Of a DNA stretch of 64,000 nt, positions 45,961 to 55,170 are shown one piece after another. A program made the translations under genes and the position numbers. The notes under the pieces were generated by a model, which saw only the letters and a program-made list of their open reading frames with translations, made no database searches and was not told where the DNA came from. This DNA comes from Sphingomonas sp. PAMC 26621 (GTDB taxonomy: Bacteria > Pseudomonadota > Alphaproteobacteria > Sphingomonadales > Sphingomonadaceae). Positions within the stretch are counted from its first letter, which is position 1; each line of letters begins with the position of its first letter. The stretch covers positions 48,925 to 112,924 of the forward strand of contig NZ_AIDW01000018.1 of NCBI RefSeq assembly GCF_000251145.1. The letters run 5' to 3'.

Positions 45961-47771
45961 GCCTCACCGCAGCCCTGCTGTTCGCGCTCGCCGGTCCTGC
46001 GACCGCCATCCCGGTCGAGCAGGTTCGCGCCCGCGCGCCTGAGGACGAGATCATCTATTTCGTCCTGCCCGACCGGTTCGACAATGGCGATCCGTCCAAC
46101 GACACGGGTGGCCTGACGGGAGACCGGCTGACCACGGGCTACGATCCGACCACCAAGGGCTTCTACCACGGCGGCGACCTCAAGGGGCTGATGCAGCGGC
46201 TCGACTATATCCAGTCGCTCGGCGTCACCGCGATCTGGGTTGCGCCGGTGTTGAAGAACAAGGCGGTCCAGGGCGCCAAGGGTCACGAAAGCGCCGGGTA
46301 CCACGGCTATTGGATCACCGACTTCACCAGGGTCGATCCGCATTTCGGCACCGATGCCGAGTTCGCGGCGTTCGTCGACGCGGCGCATGCCCGGGGCATG
46401 AAGGTCTATATGGACATCATCGCCAACCATACCGCGGACGTGATCCAGTATCGCGAGTGCGTCGTCAAGACCTGCGCCTATCGCAGCAAGGCGGATTATC
46501 CGTACCAGCGGCGCGGTGGCGTCACCGGCAAGCCGATCAATCCGGGCTTCGCGGGCGACGCGGTGCAGACCCCCGAGAATTTCGCCAGGCTGACCGATCC
46601 GGCCTATGCCTACACCCCGTTCGTGCCGCCTAGCGAAGCAAGCGTGAAGGTGCCGGGATGGCTCAACGACCCGCGTTATTATCACAATCGCGGGGACTCG
46701 ACCTTCGCCGGTGAATCCGCGCGCTATGGCGATTTCAGCGGGCTCGATGACGTCATGACCGAGGATCCGCGCGTCATTGCCGGGTTCATCAGCATCTACG
46801 GCAGCTGGATCGACCGGTTCGGCGTCGACGGCTTCCGCATCGATACCGCGCGCCACGTGAACCCCGAATTCTGGCAGGCGTTCATCCCCGCGATGCAGAC
46901 CCGCGCGGCGGCACGCGGCATCCCCAACTTCCCGATCTTCGGCGAAGTCTATTCCGAGACGGTCGACCCCGGCTACACCGCGCAATTCACTCGTCGCGAC
47001 AAATATCCGGAAGTGCTCGACTTCTCATTCCAGGCCGCGGCGCGCGCGATGTTGACCGGCAAGGCGGGGACCGACGTCTTCGCCAGGCTGATCGACGGCG
47101 ACGTACTGTACGAGGGCGGCGACGCGACCGCGCTGCGGCTCCCGACCTTCCTGGGCAACCACGACATGGGCCGGATGGGCTATATGCTCGACAAGGCGTG
47201 GCCGACCGCGACCGAGGCCGAACGGCTCCAGCGGCTCACGCTCGCGCATGTCCTGCTGCTCTCCGCGCGCGGCGTGCCGACGATCTATTCGGGCGACGAG
47301 CAGGGGTTCACCGGGCACGGTGGCGACCAGGATTCGCGCGAGGACATGTTCCCGAGCAAGGTCGCGACCTATAACGACAACCGGCTGATCGGCACGAAGA
47401 CGACCACCGCGACCGCGCATTTCGGGACCGACAACCCGATCTTCCAGACGATCGCCAAGCTGTCGCAGATCCGCCGCGACCATCCGCAGCTTCGCCACGG
47501 TCGCACCGTCGTGCGGTTCGCCTCGGAAAAGGCCGGCCTGCTTGCCTTCACGCGCGGGGATGACGACGGACGCGAAGTGCTCGTCGTGCTCAACACGTCG
47601 ACCCAGCCGCTCAGCGCCAATGTCGAGGTCGGCGCGCAGTCCGCGCGGTTCACGGCGCTCGCCGGAAATTGCCCGGCCAGCGTGACCGCGCCGGGTTCCG
47701 CAATGATAACGCTCCCACCGCTCGGCTACGCGATCTGCGCCGCCGCACCTGCCCGCCTCCCCAGCAAATGA
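45957..47771 (+). CDS. GH13 alpha-amylase, probably periplasmic
   Basis: A 604-residue glycoside hydrolase with signal peptide MSLTAALLFALAGPATA. GH13 regions: DIIANHTADV, nucleophile in GFRIDTARH, acid/base in IFGEVYSE and FLGNHDMGR. C-terminal all-beta domain. It likely cuts imported maltodextrins in the periplasm, as SusA/cyclomaltodextrinase-like enzymes do. Start ATG overlaps the halogenase stop, and its own stop overlaps the next start. Confidence 0.9.
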   Translation: MSLTAALLFALAGPATAIPVEQVRARAPEDEIIYFVLPDRFDNGDPSNDTGGLTGDRLTTGYDPTTKGFYHGGDLKGLMQRLDYIQSLGVTAIWVAPVLKNKAVQGAKGHESAGYHGYWITDFTRVDPHFGTDAEFAAFVDAAHARGMKVYMDIIANHTADVIQYRECVVKTCAYRSKADYPYQRRGGVTGKPINPGFAGDAVQTPENFARLTDPAYAYTPFVPPSEASVKVPGWLNDPRYYHNRGDSTFAGESARYGDFSGLDDVMTEDPRVIAGFISIYGSWIDRFGVDGFRIDTARHVNPEFWQAFIPAMQTRAAARGIPNFPIFGEVYSETVDPGYTAQFTRRDKYPEVLDFSFQAAARAMLTGKAGTDVFARLIDGDVLYEGGDATALRLPTFLGNHDMGRMGYMLDKAWPTATEAERLQRLTLAHVLLLSARGVPTIYSGDEQGFTGHGGDQDSREDMFPSKVATYNDNRLIGTKTTTATAHFGTDNPIFQTIAKLSQIRRDHPQLRHGRTVVRFASEKAGLLAFTRGDDDGREVLVVLNTSTQPLSANVEVGAQSARFTALAGNCPASVTAPGSAMITLPPLGYAICAAAPARLPSK

Positions 47772-49396
47772 GCCTCATGACCGCCCCTGCCGTCCAATCC
47801 GCGCCGTCTGCCTCCGAACAATGGTGGAAAGGCGCCGCGATCTACCAAATCTATCCGCGCAGCTTCGCTGATTCGAACGGCGACGGGATCGGCGATCTCA
47901 ATGGCATCACCGCGCATCTCGACCATGTCGCCTCGCTCGGGATGGACGCGGTGTGGCTGTCGCCGTTCTTCACCTCGCCGATGAAGGATTTCGGCTATGA
48001 CGTTGCGAACTATCGCGACGTCGACCCGATCTTCGGCACGCTCGCGGATTTCGACGCGCTCGTCGCGCGCGCGCATGCGCTCGGGCTGCGGATCATCATC
48101 GACCAGGTCTATTCGCACACGTCGAACGATCATCCGTGGTTCCAGGCAAGCCGCGCGAGCCGTTCGGGCGACAAGGCCGACTGGTACGTCTGGGCGGATG
48201 CCAAGGCGGACGGCAGCCCGCCGTCCAACTGGCAATCGGTGTTCGGCGGCCCGGCGTGGACGTGGGACGCGCGCCGCCAGCAATATTACCTCCACAATTT
48301 CCTCAAGGAACAACCGCAGCTCAACGGGCACAATCCGGCGGTGCAGCAGGAACTGCTCGATACCGCGCGTTTCTGGCTCGATCGCGGGGTCGATGGTTTC
48401 CGGCTCGACGCGATCAACTTCGCGATGCACGACCCCGCGTTGACCAATAACCCCCCCGCCCCCGCGACCAACCGCGCACGAACGCGGCCCTTCGATTTCC
48501 AGCTCAAGCTGCACAACCAGAGCCACGCCGACATCCCGGCGTTTCTCGAGCGGATCCGCGCGTTGCTCGACGAGTATGGCGCTGGCTTCACCGTCGCCGA
48601 GATCGGCGGGGAGGACAGCGATCGCGAGATGAAGCTGTTCACGGCGGGCGGCAAGCGGCTCGACAGCGCGTACAGCTTCGACTTCCTCTATGCCGATGCA
48701 TTGAAGCCCGAACTCGTCGCGGATTCCCTCGCGCGCTGGCCGAACGACCCGACGATCGGGTGGCCGAGCTGGGCGTTCGAGAACCATGACGCGCCACGCG
48801 CGGTCTCGCGCTGGACCACGCCCGACAATGCGCGCGCATTTGCGCGGATGAAGCTGCTGCTGCTCGCGTCGCTGCGCGGGAACATCTTCCTGTATCAGGG
48901 CGAGGAACTCGGGCTGACGCAGGTCGACATCGCGTTCGAGGACCTGCTCGACCCCGAGGCGATCGCCAACTGGCCGATGACGCTGTCGCGCGACGGGGCG
49001 CGGACGCCAATGCCGTGGGTCGGCGCAGCGGACGATCTCGGTTTTGGAAGCGTGACGCCGTGGCTGCCGTTCGGTGGCGATCATGCCGCCCTCGCGGTCG
49101 ACGTCCAGGATGGCGACGCGGACTCGCTGCTCAACTGGACCCGGCGCGTGCTGACGACGCGCAACGCGCACCCGGCATTGCGTGCTGGCGACCTGCGCGT
49201 GCTGTTCAGCGACGATGCGCTGCTCGCGTTCGAGCGCGCGGCGGACGGCGAGCGGCTGCTGTGCCTGTTCAACTTCAGCGACACCGTGCGCCGCGTGCCG
49301 GAGACGATTGCTCGCGACGGTGCCGTGCTGCTGGCGACCCACGAAAGCGACGCGGACGTATTGCCCGCCTTTGCCGGGCTGGTGCTTACGCTGTGA
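47768..49396 (+). CDS. GH13 alpha-glucosidase (oligo-1,6-glucosidase/maltase type)
   Basis: A 542-residue enzyme without a clear signal peptide, hence cytoplasmic. It opens WWKGAAIYQIYPRSFADSNGDGIGDL, the GH13 alpha-glucosidase hallmark; nucleophile in GVDGFRLDAINF, acid/base in TVAEIGGED, stabiliser in FENHDAPR. It would hydrolyse maltose taken up by the MFS transporter. ATG overlaps the previous stop (ATGA); a GTG overlap leads to the second halogenase gene. Confidence 0.92.
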   Translation: MSLMTAPAVQSAPSASEQWWKGAAIYQIYPRSFADSNGDGIGDLNGITAHLDHVASLGMDAVWLSPFFTSPMKDFGYDVANYRDVDPIFGTLADFDALVARAHALGLRIIIDQVYSHTSNDHPWFQASRASRSGDKADWYVWADAKADGSPPSNWQSVFGGPAWTWDARRQQYYLHNFLKEQPQLNGHNPAVQQELLDTARFWLDRGVDGFRLDAINFAMHDPALTNNPPAPATNRARTRPFDFQLKLHNQSHADIPAFLERIRALLDEYGAGFTVAEIGGEDSDREMKLFTAGGKRLDSAYSFDFLYADALKPELVADSLARWPNDPTIGWPSWAFENHDAPRAVSRWTTPDNARAFARMKLLLLASLRGNIFLYQGEELGLTQVDIAFEDLLDPEAIANWPMTLSRDGARTPMPWVGAADDLGFGSVTPWLPFGGDHAALAVDVQDGDADSLLNWTRRVLTTRNAHPALRAGDLRVLFSDDALLAFERAADGERLLCLFNFSDTVRRVPETIARDGAVLLATHESDADVLPAFAGLVLTL

Positions 49397-50901
49397 CGCA
49401 TCCGGCGGCGGATCGGGCGATCGTCATCCTGGGCGGCGGCACCGCCGGCTGGATCGCGGCCTGCCTGATCGCGCGCCGCTGGCCGAATGCGCGCGTAACC
49501 TTGGTCGAGAGCCCCGAGATCGGGATCGTCGGCGTCGGCGAGGGTTCGACCCCGCAGTTGAAGGGTCTGTTCGACCAGCTCGGGATATCCGAGGCCGAGT
49601 GGATGCCCGCGTGCGACGCGACCTACAAGCTCGGGATCGGGTTCGACGGCTGGTCCGACCGACCGGGGTTCGGCCGCTATTTCCACCCCTTCCCGACCGC
49701 ACTCGACAGCCACACCGCCGACGCCTTCCTCTACAACACCCGCGCGCGCCGCACCGGGCGCGATGTCGTGGCGCATCCTGACCGTTTCCTGCTTCCGGCG
49801 CGACTGGCGGATGCGGCGTGTGCGCCGCAGCCCGACGAGACTTTTCCGTTCGAGGTCAGCTACGGCTACCATTTCGACGCCTATAAGGTGGGCGCTTTCC
49901 TCGCGCGGCACGCGGTCGAGAAGCGCGGCGTGACGCATCTCCAGCGGCGCGTGACCGGGGTGGAACGTGCAGCAGACGGCGGGATCGCCGCGCTGCTGTG
50001 CGAGGATGGCGCTCCGGTGGTTGGCGACCTGTTCGTCGACAGCAGCGGATTCCGCAGCGTCTTGTTCGAGCAGACCCTGAACGTCCCGTTCGTTCGCTAC
50101 GCCGACACGTTGTTCAACGATGCTGCGGTCGTGCTGCCCACCCCGCGCGACCCCGCCGCGCCGCTCGCCAGCCAGACCCGCGCGACCGCGCTGTCGGCCG
50201 GGTGGGTGTGGGACATCCCGCTCACCACCCGCAGCGGGAACGGTTATGTCTATTCGAGCCGCCATCTCTCGCCCGAACAGGCTGAGACGGAGTTACGCGA
50301 CCATCTTGGTGTTGGCGACAGCGGCACCGCGCGCCACCTGACGATGCGCGTCGGACGCGTCGCCGAAAGCTGGTCGCACAATGCGCTCGCAGCAGGGCTT
50401 GCGCAGGGGTTCCTCGAACCGCTCGAGGCGACTGCGCTGCATCTCGTGATCGCAACGGTCGAGGCGTTCCTCGACGCGGTCGATGCGGATGGCTTCACCG
50501 CCAGGGCGCGAACGCCGTACAACGCGCGGATTGCCGCACGCTACGATGGCGTGCGGGACTATATCGTCGCGCATTACCGGCTCAACCAGCGCCATGCCGA
50601 CCCGCACGGCTATTGGGCGGCCGCCCGCGCGGTCGAACCGTCGGACACGCTCAAGCGCGTGATGTCGGCGTGGTTCACGGGCGGCGATCTGACGTCCGAG
50701 ATCGAACGGCTCGACCTCGGGCGCTATTACAGCGCGATCAGCTGGCACTGCCTGTTCGCGGGCTATGGCACCTTCCCCGACGATACCCGGCTCGTCCCGC
50801 CCGGTCCGGATATCGACCGCGTCGACATGGCCCGCATCGACGATTTCCTCAGCCGCTGCGCGCGCAATTACCAGCCGCACCAGACCCACCTCCCCCGGTA
50901 A
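49393..50901 (+). CDS. Tryptophan-halogenase-family flavoprotein 2
   Basis: A 502-residue paralogue of the flavoprotein two genes upstream. FAD site VILGGGTAGWI; Lys in ATYKLGIGF; WVWDIPL; and EPLEATALHL, where EST of the first copy is EAT. It also has SRHLSPEQAETEL and a C-terminal tail rich in His/Arg. GTG start at 49393 overlaps the GH13 stop. The role in a sugar operon is unknown. The two copies differ markedly, so they are not a recent duplication. Confidence 0.9.
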   Translation: MTHPAADRAIVILGGGTAGWIAACLIARRWPNARVTLVESPEIGIVGVGEGSTPQLKGLFDQLGISEAEWMPACDATYKLGIGFDGWSDRPGFGRYFHPFPTALDSHTADAFLYNTRARRTGRDVVAHPDRFLLPARLADAACAPQPDETFPFEVSYGYHFDAYKVGAFLARHAVEKRGVTHLQRRVTGVERAADGGIAALLCEDGAPVVGDLFVDSSGFRSVLFEQTLNVPFVRYADTLFNDAAVVLPTPRDPAAPLASQTRATALSAGWVWDIPLTTRSGNGYVYSSRHLSPEQAETELRDHLGVGDSGTARHLTMRVGRVAESWSHNALAAGLAQGFLEPLEATALHLVIATVEAFLDAVDADGFTARARTPYNARIAARYDGVRDYIVAHYRLNQRHADPHGYWAAARAVEPSDTLKRVMSAWFTGGDLTSEIERLDLGRYYSAISWHCLFAGYGTFPDDTRLVPPGPDIDRVDMARIDDFLSRCARNYQPHQTHLPR

Positions 50902-50920
50902 TTTCAGTGAGAGACCTATC

Positions 50921-53410
50921 ATGAAACGCCTCCCCGTCGCGCTGCTGCTCGCCACCGTCGCGCTGCCGCTCACCGCCCCCGCCGCACAGGCACAGGCTGC
51001 TGCCCCCGCGCCCACGCTGACAGCTGCGCGCGATGGCGTCGAAGTGACCGCGGGCGTGCTCAAGATGAAGCTAATCGCCTTGTCGGACGATCTCGTCCGG
51101 GTCCGCATCGCGCGTGACGGCGTCTATCCCGAGGACGCCAGCTGGGCGGTCCTCCCCGCGCAGCGCAAGACCCGCGCGACGGTGACGCCAGCGCCCGACG
51201 GGTTCACCACCGCGACGCTGCGGGTCCGCATCGGCGCGGGTGGCGCGGTGACGTTCGAGACGCTCGACGGCAAGATCATCTCGGCCGATGCCGCCCCGGC
51301 GCGCGTCGACGGCAAGGCGTTCACGCTCACCAAGACTCTGCCGATCAGCGAGCATATCTACGGCCTCGGCGACAAGACCGGCGGGCTCGACCGGCGCGGC
51401 AAGGAATTCGTCGACTGGAACACCGATGCGTTCGGCTTCACCAGCGGGGACGACCCGATCTACAAGTCGATCCCGTTCTTCGCCACGACCGGCGGCGCGG
51501 GCGGCAGTTACGGGATCCTGCTCGACAACACCTATCGCACCTGGTTCGATTTCGGCCACCGCGACGCCGACACGCTCAAGTTCGGCGGCCCCGACGGGCC
51601 GATCGACTATTACTTCCTCAATGGCCCCAGCCTCGCCGACGTCACCCGCCGCTACGCCGGGCTGACCGGCCGCGCGCCGCTCGCGCCGAAATGGGCGCTC
51701 GGCTATCAGCAGTCGCGCTACAGCTACATGTCCGCCGATGAAGTCCGCGAGATCGCCCGCCACCTGCGCGCGGACCGCGTGCCGACCGACGTGATCTGGC
51801 TCGACATCGGCTATCAGGACCGCAACCGCCCGTTCACGACCAATCCGCAGACCTTCCCGGACCTTCCGGCGCTGGTGAAGGACATGAAGGCGGAGGGGAT
51901 CAAGCTGATCGCGATCACCGACCTGCACATCGCCAAGGCCGACACCGGCTATGCGCCCTACACGACCGGCAAGCGGATCGACGCGTTCGTCAAGAATCCC
52001 GACGGCAGCGACTATGTCGCGCCGGTGTGGCCGGGGGACTCGGTCTTCCCCGACTTCACGACGACGAAGGCGCGGACCTGGTGGGGGACGCTGTACAAGG
52101 GCTTCCTCGATGCGGGCGTCGCTGGCTTCTGGAACGACATGAACGAGCCCGCGATCTTCAACACGCCGACCAAGACGATGCCGCTCGACACGGTCCACCG
52201 CATCGACAGCGACGACTTCGCCGCCCGCACCGGCGATCACCGCGAGATCCACAACGTCTACGGGATGCAGAACACGCGCGCGACCTATGACGGCCTGCTC
52301 GCGCTGCGCCCCAACGAGCGCCCGTTCGTGATGACGCGCGCAAGCTATGCGGGCGGGCAACGCTATTCGGTGACCTGGACCGGCGACAATCTCGCGACCT
52401 GGGATCACCTCAAGCTGTCGGTCCACCAGATCATCAACCTCGGCCTGTCGGGCTTCGCCTATAGCGCCGCCGACGTCAGCGGCTTCGCGGGCGGGCCAAG
52501 CCCCGATTTGCTGACCCGCTGGTTCGAGATCGGCGCGTTCACGCCCGTCTTCCGCGATCACTCGGCGACCGGCACGCCGCGCGTCGAGCCGTGGGTCGAC
52601 GGCCCCGATCATCTCGCGATCCGCCGCCGCTTCGTCGAGGAGCGGTATCGCCTGATGCCGTATTTCTACGCGCTGGCGGACCAGAACAGCCGGCTTGGTG
52701 ACCCGATCATGCGCCCGGTGTTCTACGATTACCCGAGTGCGGCATCGGCGAGCTGCAACCAGTCGATGGCGTTCACGCTCGGCAAGGCGCTGCTGATCGC
52801 GCCCCCGCCCAGCCCGGAATCGCCGCAGACCTACGACGTCTGCCTGCCCGCCGGGGGCTGGTACGATTACTGGACCGGTCTGCGCACCGGCACCCCCGAG
52901 CCGACCGCACAGGGTCCTATCCAGTCCGCGACGCAGGCCGTGCCGACCGCGCGTTCCAACGGCGACCGCGTCGTAGAGACGCCGCGGCTCGACCGCCTGC
53001 CGGTGTTCGTCCGTGCGGGCACGATCCTGCCGCGCCAGCCGCTCGTCCAGAGCACGGCTCAGATGCCGAGCGGACCGTTGATGCTCGACGTCTACCCGGG
53101 CGCCGAATGCGTCGGCACGCTGTACGAGGATGACGGCACGACGCTCGCCTATCAACGCCGCGGGTTCCTGCGGCAGAAGGTGACGTGCGCGATGACGCCG
53201 AACGGCCTGTCGATCGCGTTCGAGGCGCGCGAGGGGAGCTTCAAGCCGTGGTGGTCGCAGGTGACGGTGACGATCCACGGCTGGACCACGCCGGCGACCG
53301 CGACGCATGACGGGAAGCGGCTGGCGACGGCGGCGGACAGCGCGGCGCAGACGGTGGCGTTCACGATGCCCGCGCCGGTCAAGGCGTCGCGCGTGATGCT
53401 GGCGCGCTAA
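50921..53410 (+). CDS. GH31 alpha-glucosidase, exported
   Basis: An 829-residue GH31 hydrolase with signal peptide MKRLPVALLLATVALPLTAP to AQA. Nucleophile in GFWNDMNEPAIF and acid/base Asp in TWTGDNLATWDHL; N-terminal substrate-binding site HIYGLGDKTGGLDRRG; C-terminal beta domains. It would release glucose from non-reducing ends of malto-oligosaccharides in the periplasm. Last gene of the locus, 19 bases after the second halogenase. Confidence 0.93.
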   Translation: MKRLPVALLLATVALPLTAPAAQAQAAAPAPTLTAARDGVEVTAGVLKMKLIALSDDLVRVRIARDGVYPEDASWAVLPAQRKTRATVTPAPDGFTTATLRVRIGAGGAVTFETLDGKIISADAAPARVDGKAFTLTKTLPISEHIYGLGDKTGGLDRRGKEFVDWNTDAFGFTSGDDPIYKSIPFFATTGGAGGSYGILLDNTYRTWFDFGHRDADTLKFGGPDGPIDYYFLNGPSLADVTRRYAGLTGRAPLAPKWALGYQQSRYSYMSADEVREIARHLRADRVPTDVIWLDIGYQDRNRPFTTNPQTFPDLPALVKDMKAEGIKLIAITDLHIAKADTGYAPYTTGKRIDAFVKNPDGSDYVAPVWPGDSVFPDFTTTKARTWWGTLYKGFLDAGVAGFWNDMNEPAIFNTPTKTMPLDTVHRIDSDDFAARTGDHREIHNVYGMQNTRATYDGLLALRPNERPFVMTRASYAGGQRYSVTWTGDNLATWDHLKLSVHQIINLGLSGFAYSAADVSGFAGGPSPDLLTRWFEIGAFTPVFRDHSATGTPRVEPWVDGPDHLAIRRRFVEERYRLMPYFYALADQNSRLGDPIMRPVFYDYPSAASASCNQSMAFTLGKALLIAPPPSPESPQTYDVCLPAGGWYDYWTGLRTGTPEPTAQGPIQSATQAVPTARSNGDRVVETPRLDRLPVFVRAGTILPRQPLVQSTAQMPSGPLMLDVYPGAECVGTLYEDDGTTLAYQRRGFLRQKVTCAMTPNGLSIAFEAREGSFKPWWSQVTVTIHGWTTPATATHDGKRLATAADSAAQTVAFTMPAPVKASRVMLAR

Positions 53411-53442
53411 CCGTCACGCCAGCCCGGTGCAGGCGGGACTGG

Positions 53443-53459
53443 CCTGCGCCGGGGAAACG
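53443..53459. repeat. Solitary REP half-element
   Basis: GGCCTGCGCCGGGGAAA matches the right arm of the inverted repeat at 5624-5638, between the convergent GH31 and L,D-transpeptidase genes. Confidence 0.4.
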
Positions 53460-53464
53460 GTCGC

Positions 53465-54424
53465 TCAGCGTTGCGTATCGAACACGCGCAACCGCTGACC
53501 GGTCCCGCTGCTCGCCAACGTGTCGCGGGTGACGAGCATCGTCGTTCCGGGTTGCAGCACGCCGAGCAGAATCGCCCGGAACGCTGCGGGGATATGCGAG
53601 CCCGACCGATCCGGATCGACTGTCTCGCCCGCCGCAGGGTCCGGTGCACCGGGCAGCGGCAGGCCTAGCCAGTGCGGCCCGGCGGGGTCGATCGCCTGCA
53701 GGACATAGGCGCGCGTCGCCAGGATCGGCGCATCGATCAGCACCCGGGCCGATCCGATCTCGCGCCCGTTGCGCAGGACGACGAGCCGCCGGTCGCGCCC
53801 GCTCACCAGCAGCGAAATTGGCCCCGTCGGGGAGCGCTCGGGGTTCCAGGCATAGTTCTCGGGCGCAGCATGGCGGTCCTCTGGCGCGATCAGCGGGTCG
53901 GCGGTCGGTGCGATTTCGGGGACAGCGGCTTCGTCGGTGATGACGACGGTCGCGCCGCGCGCGGTGATCGCATAGAGCCGCTCGGCGAAACCCGACGGCA
54001 GCCGGATGCAGCCGTGGCTCGCGGCATAGCCCGGCAACGGCCCCGCGTGGAGCGCGATCCCGTCCCAGGTCAGCCGCTGCATGAACGGCATCGCCGCATT
54101 GTTGTAGCGGTTCGAATGGTGCGTCACCGCCTTCTGCAGGATCGTGAAGACCCCGATCGGCGTCTCATGCCCGGCACGCCCGGTCGATACCGTGCTGACC
54201 GCGATCGGAACGCCGTTGCGATAGACATAGGCGCGCTGCGTCGCGGTGCTGATGACGATCGTCACCGGGCCGTTCGGCGCGATCTCGGGCTCCCACAGGA
54301 AGTCGCCGGGCTTGAGGGTTTCGACCGGGCCGGACGGGGTCTGGGCGGTCGCGGTGACGGACAGCAATGGGCTTGCTGCGACCATGATGGCGCACAAGCG
54401 TCCGAACACACGGGATACGATCAC
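53465..54424 (-). CDS. L,D-transpeptidase (YkuD domain)
   Basis: A 319-residue exported enzyme forming 3-3 peptidoglycan cross-links or anchoring proteins. Signal peptide to TATAQTP; YkuD domain residues ~50-165 with the catalytic motif HAGPLPGYAASHGCIRLP (Cys nucleophile). The C-terminal half (SLLVSGRDRRLVVLRNGREI) looks like a second, degenerate YkuD-like repeat without the HGC motif. Monocistronic, reading leftward. The 116-base gap upstream holds its promoter only. Confidence 0.88.
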   Translation of the reverse strand: MIVSRVFGRLCAIMVAASPLLSVTATAQTPSGPVETLKPGDFLWEPEIAPNGPVTIVISTATQRAYVYRNGVPIAVSTVSTGRAGHETPIGVFTILQKAVTHHSNRYNNAAMPFMQRLTWDGIALHAGPLPGYAASHGCIRLPSGFAERLYAITARGATVVITDEAAVPEIAPTADPLIAPEDRHAAPENYAWNPERSPTGPISLLVSGRDRRLVVLRNGREIGSARVLIDAPILATRAYVLQAIDPAGPHWLGLPLPGAPDPAAGETVDPDRSGSHIPAAFRAILLGVLQPGTTMLVTRDTLASSGTGQRLRVFDTQR

Positions 54425-54540
54425 GCCATTCTCCTGAAAGACGACGCCAGACCAGAACCCGGCGGAATCGGCTATCGGGGGGACTACCTACGCCCGCCCC
54501 GCCTGAGGAAAACGCCAGCCTCTCCCGACCAGTGCGAACG

Positions 54541-55170
54541 CTACGCCGCGTCCGGCTGCGGCCCCAGTCCAGCCGCGAACGCGATCCGCAACGCTTCGGG
54601 AAAACTCGCCACGTCGAGCTTCGCCATCAGGTTCGCGCGATGCACCTCGACGGTGCGCGGGCTGATCCCGAAGTCGAACGCGATCGTCTTGTTGGGGAGA
54701 CCGTGCGCCAGCTGTTGCAGCACGTCGCGCTCGCGTGGCGTCAAGGCGGCGATGCGGAGCCTGGCGGCGTCGGCTTCGGCGGCATGCCGGTCCGCATCCT
54801 CGATCCGCGCGATCGCCGCTTCGACCATCGCCAGCAAGACCGTGCGTTCGAACGGTTTCTCGAGGAAATCGACCGCGCCGCCCTTCATTGCCCGCACGGC
54901 GGTGCCGACGTCGCCATGCCCGGTCAGGATGATGACCGGCATCGCGATCCCGCGTTCCGTCAGCGTCGCCTGTACCTCGAGCCCGTCCATCTCGGGCATG
55001 CGCACGTCGAGCAGGATGCACCCGATCGGCGCCTGCCGCGCCTGCTTCAGGAAGGCGACCCCGCTCGGCCAGGTATGGACCGCATAGCCCGCGGTCCGCA
55101 GCATGAACCCCGCCGACTTGCGGATCGCTTCCTCGTCATCGATGATGTGCACGACGGGACGGTCAGTCAT
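54541..55170 (-). CDS. fixJ: FixJ-type response regulator
   Basis: A 209-residue two-domain regulator. Receiver with DDEEAIR and phosphoacceptor in LLDVRMPEMDG; LuxR-type HTH LTPRERDVLQQLAHGLPNK with SPRTVEVHRANLMAKL. ATG 55170 overlaps the fixL stop region by a few bases, so the pair is co-translated. Expected to act on low-oxygen promoters including an fnr/fixK-type gene. Confidence 0.92.
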   Translation of the reverse strand: MTDRPVVHIIDDEEAIRKSAGFMLRTAGYAVHTWPSGVAFLKQARQAPIGCILLDVRMPEMDGLEVQATLTERGIAMPVIILTGHGDVGTAVRAMKGGAVDFLEKPFERTVLLAMVEAAIARIEDADRHAAEADAARLRIAALTPRERDVLQQLAHGLPNKTIAFDFGISPRTVEVHRANLMAKLDVASFPEALRIAFAAGLGPQPDAA

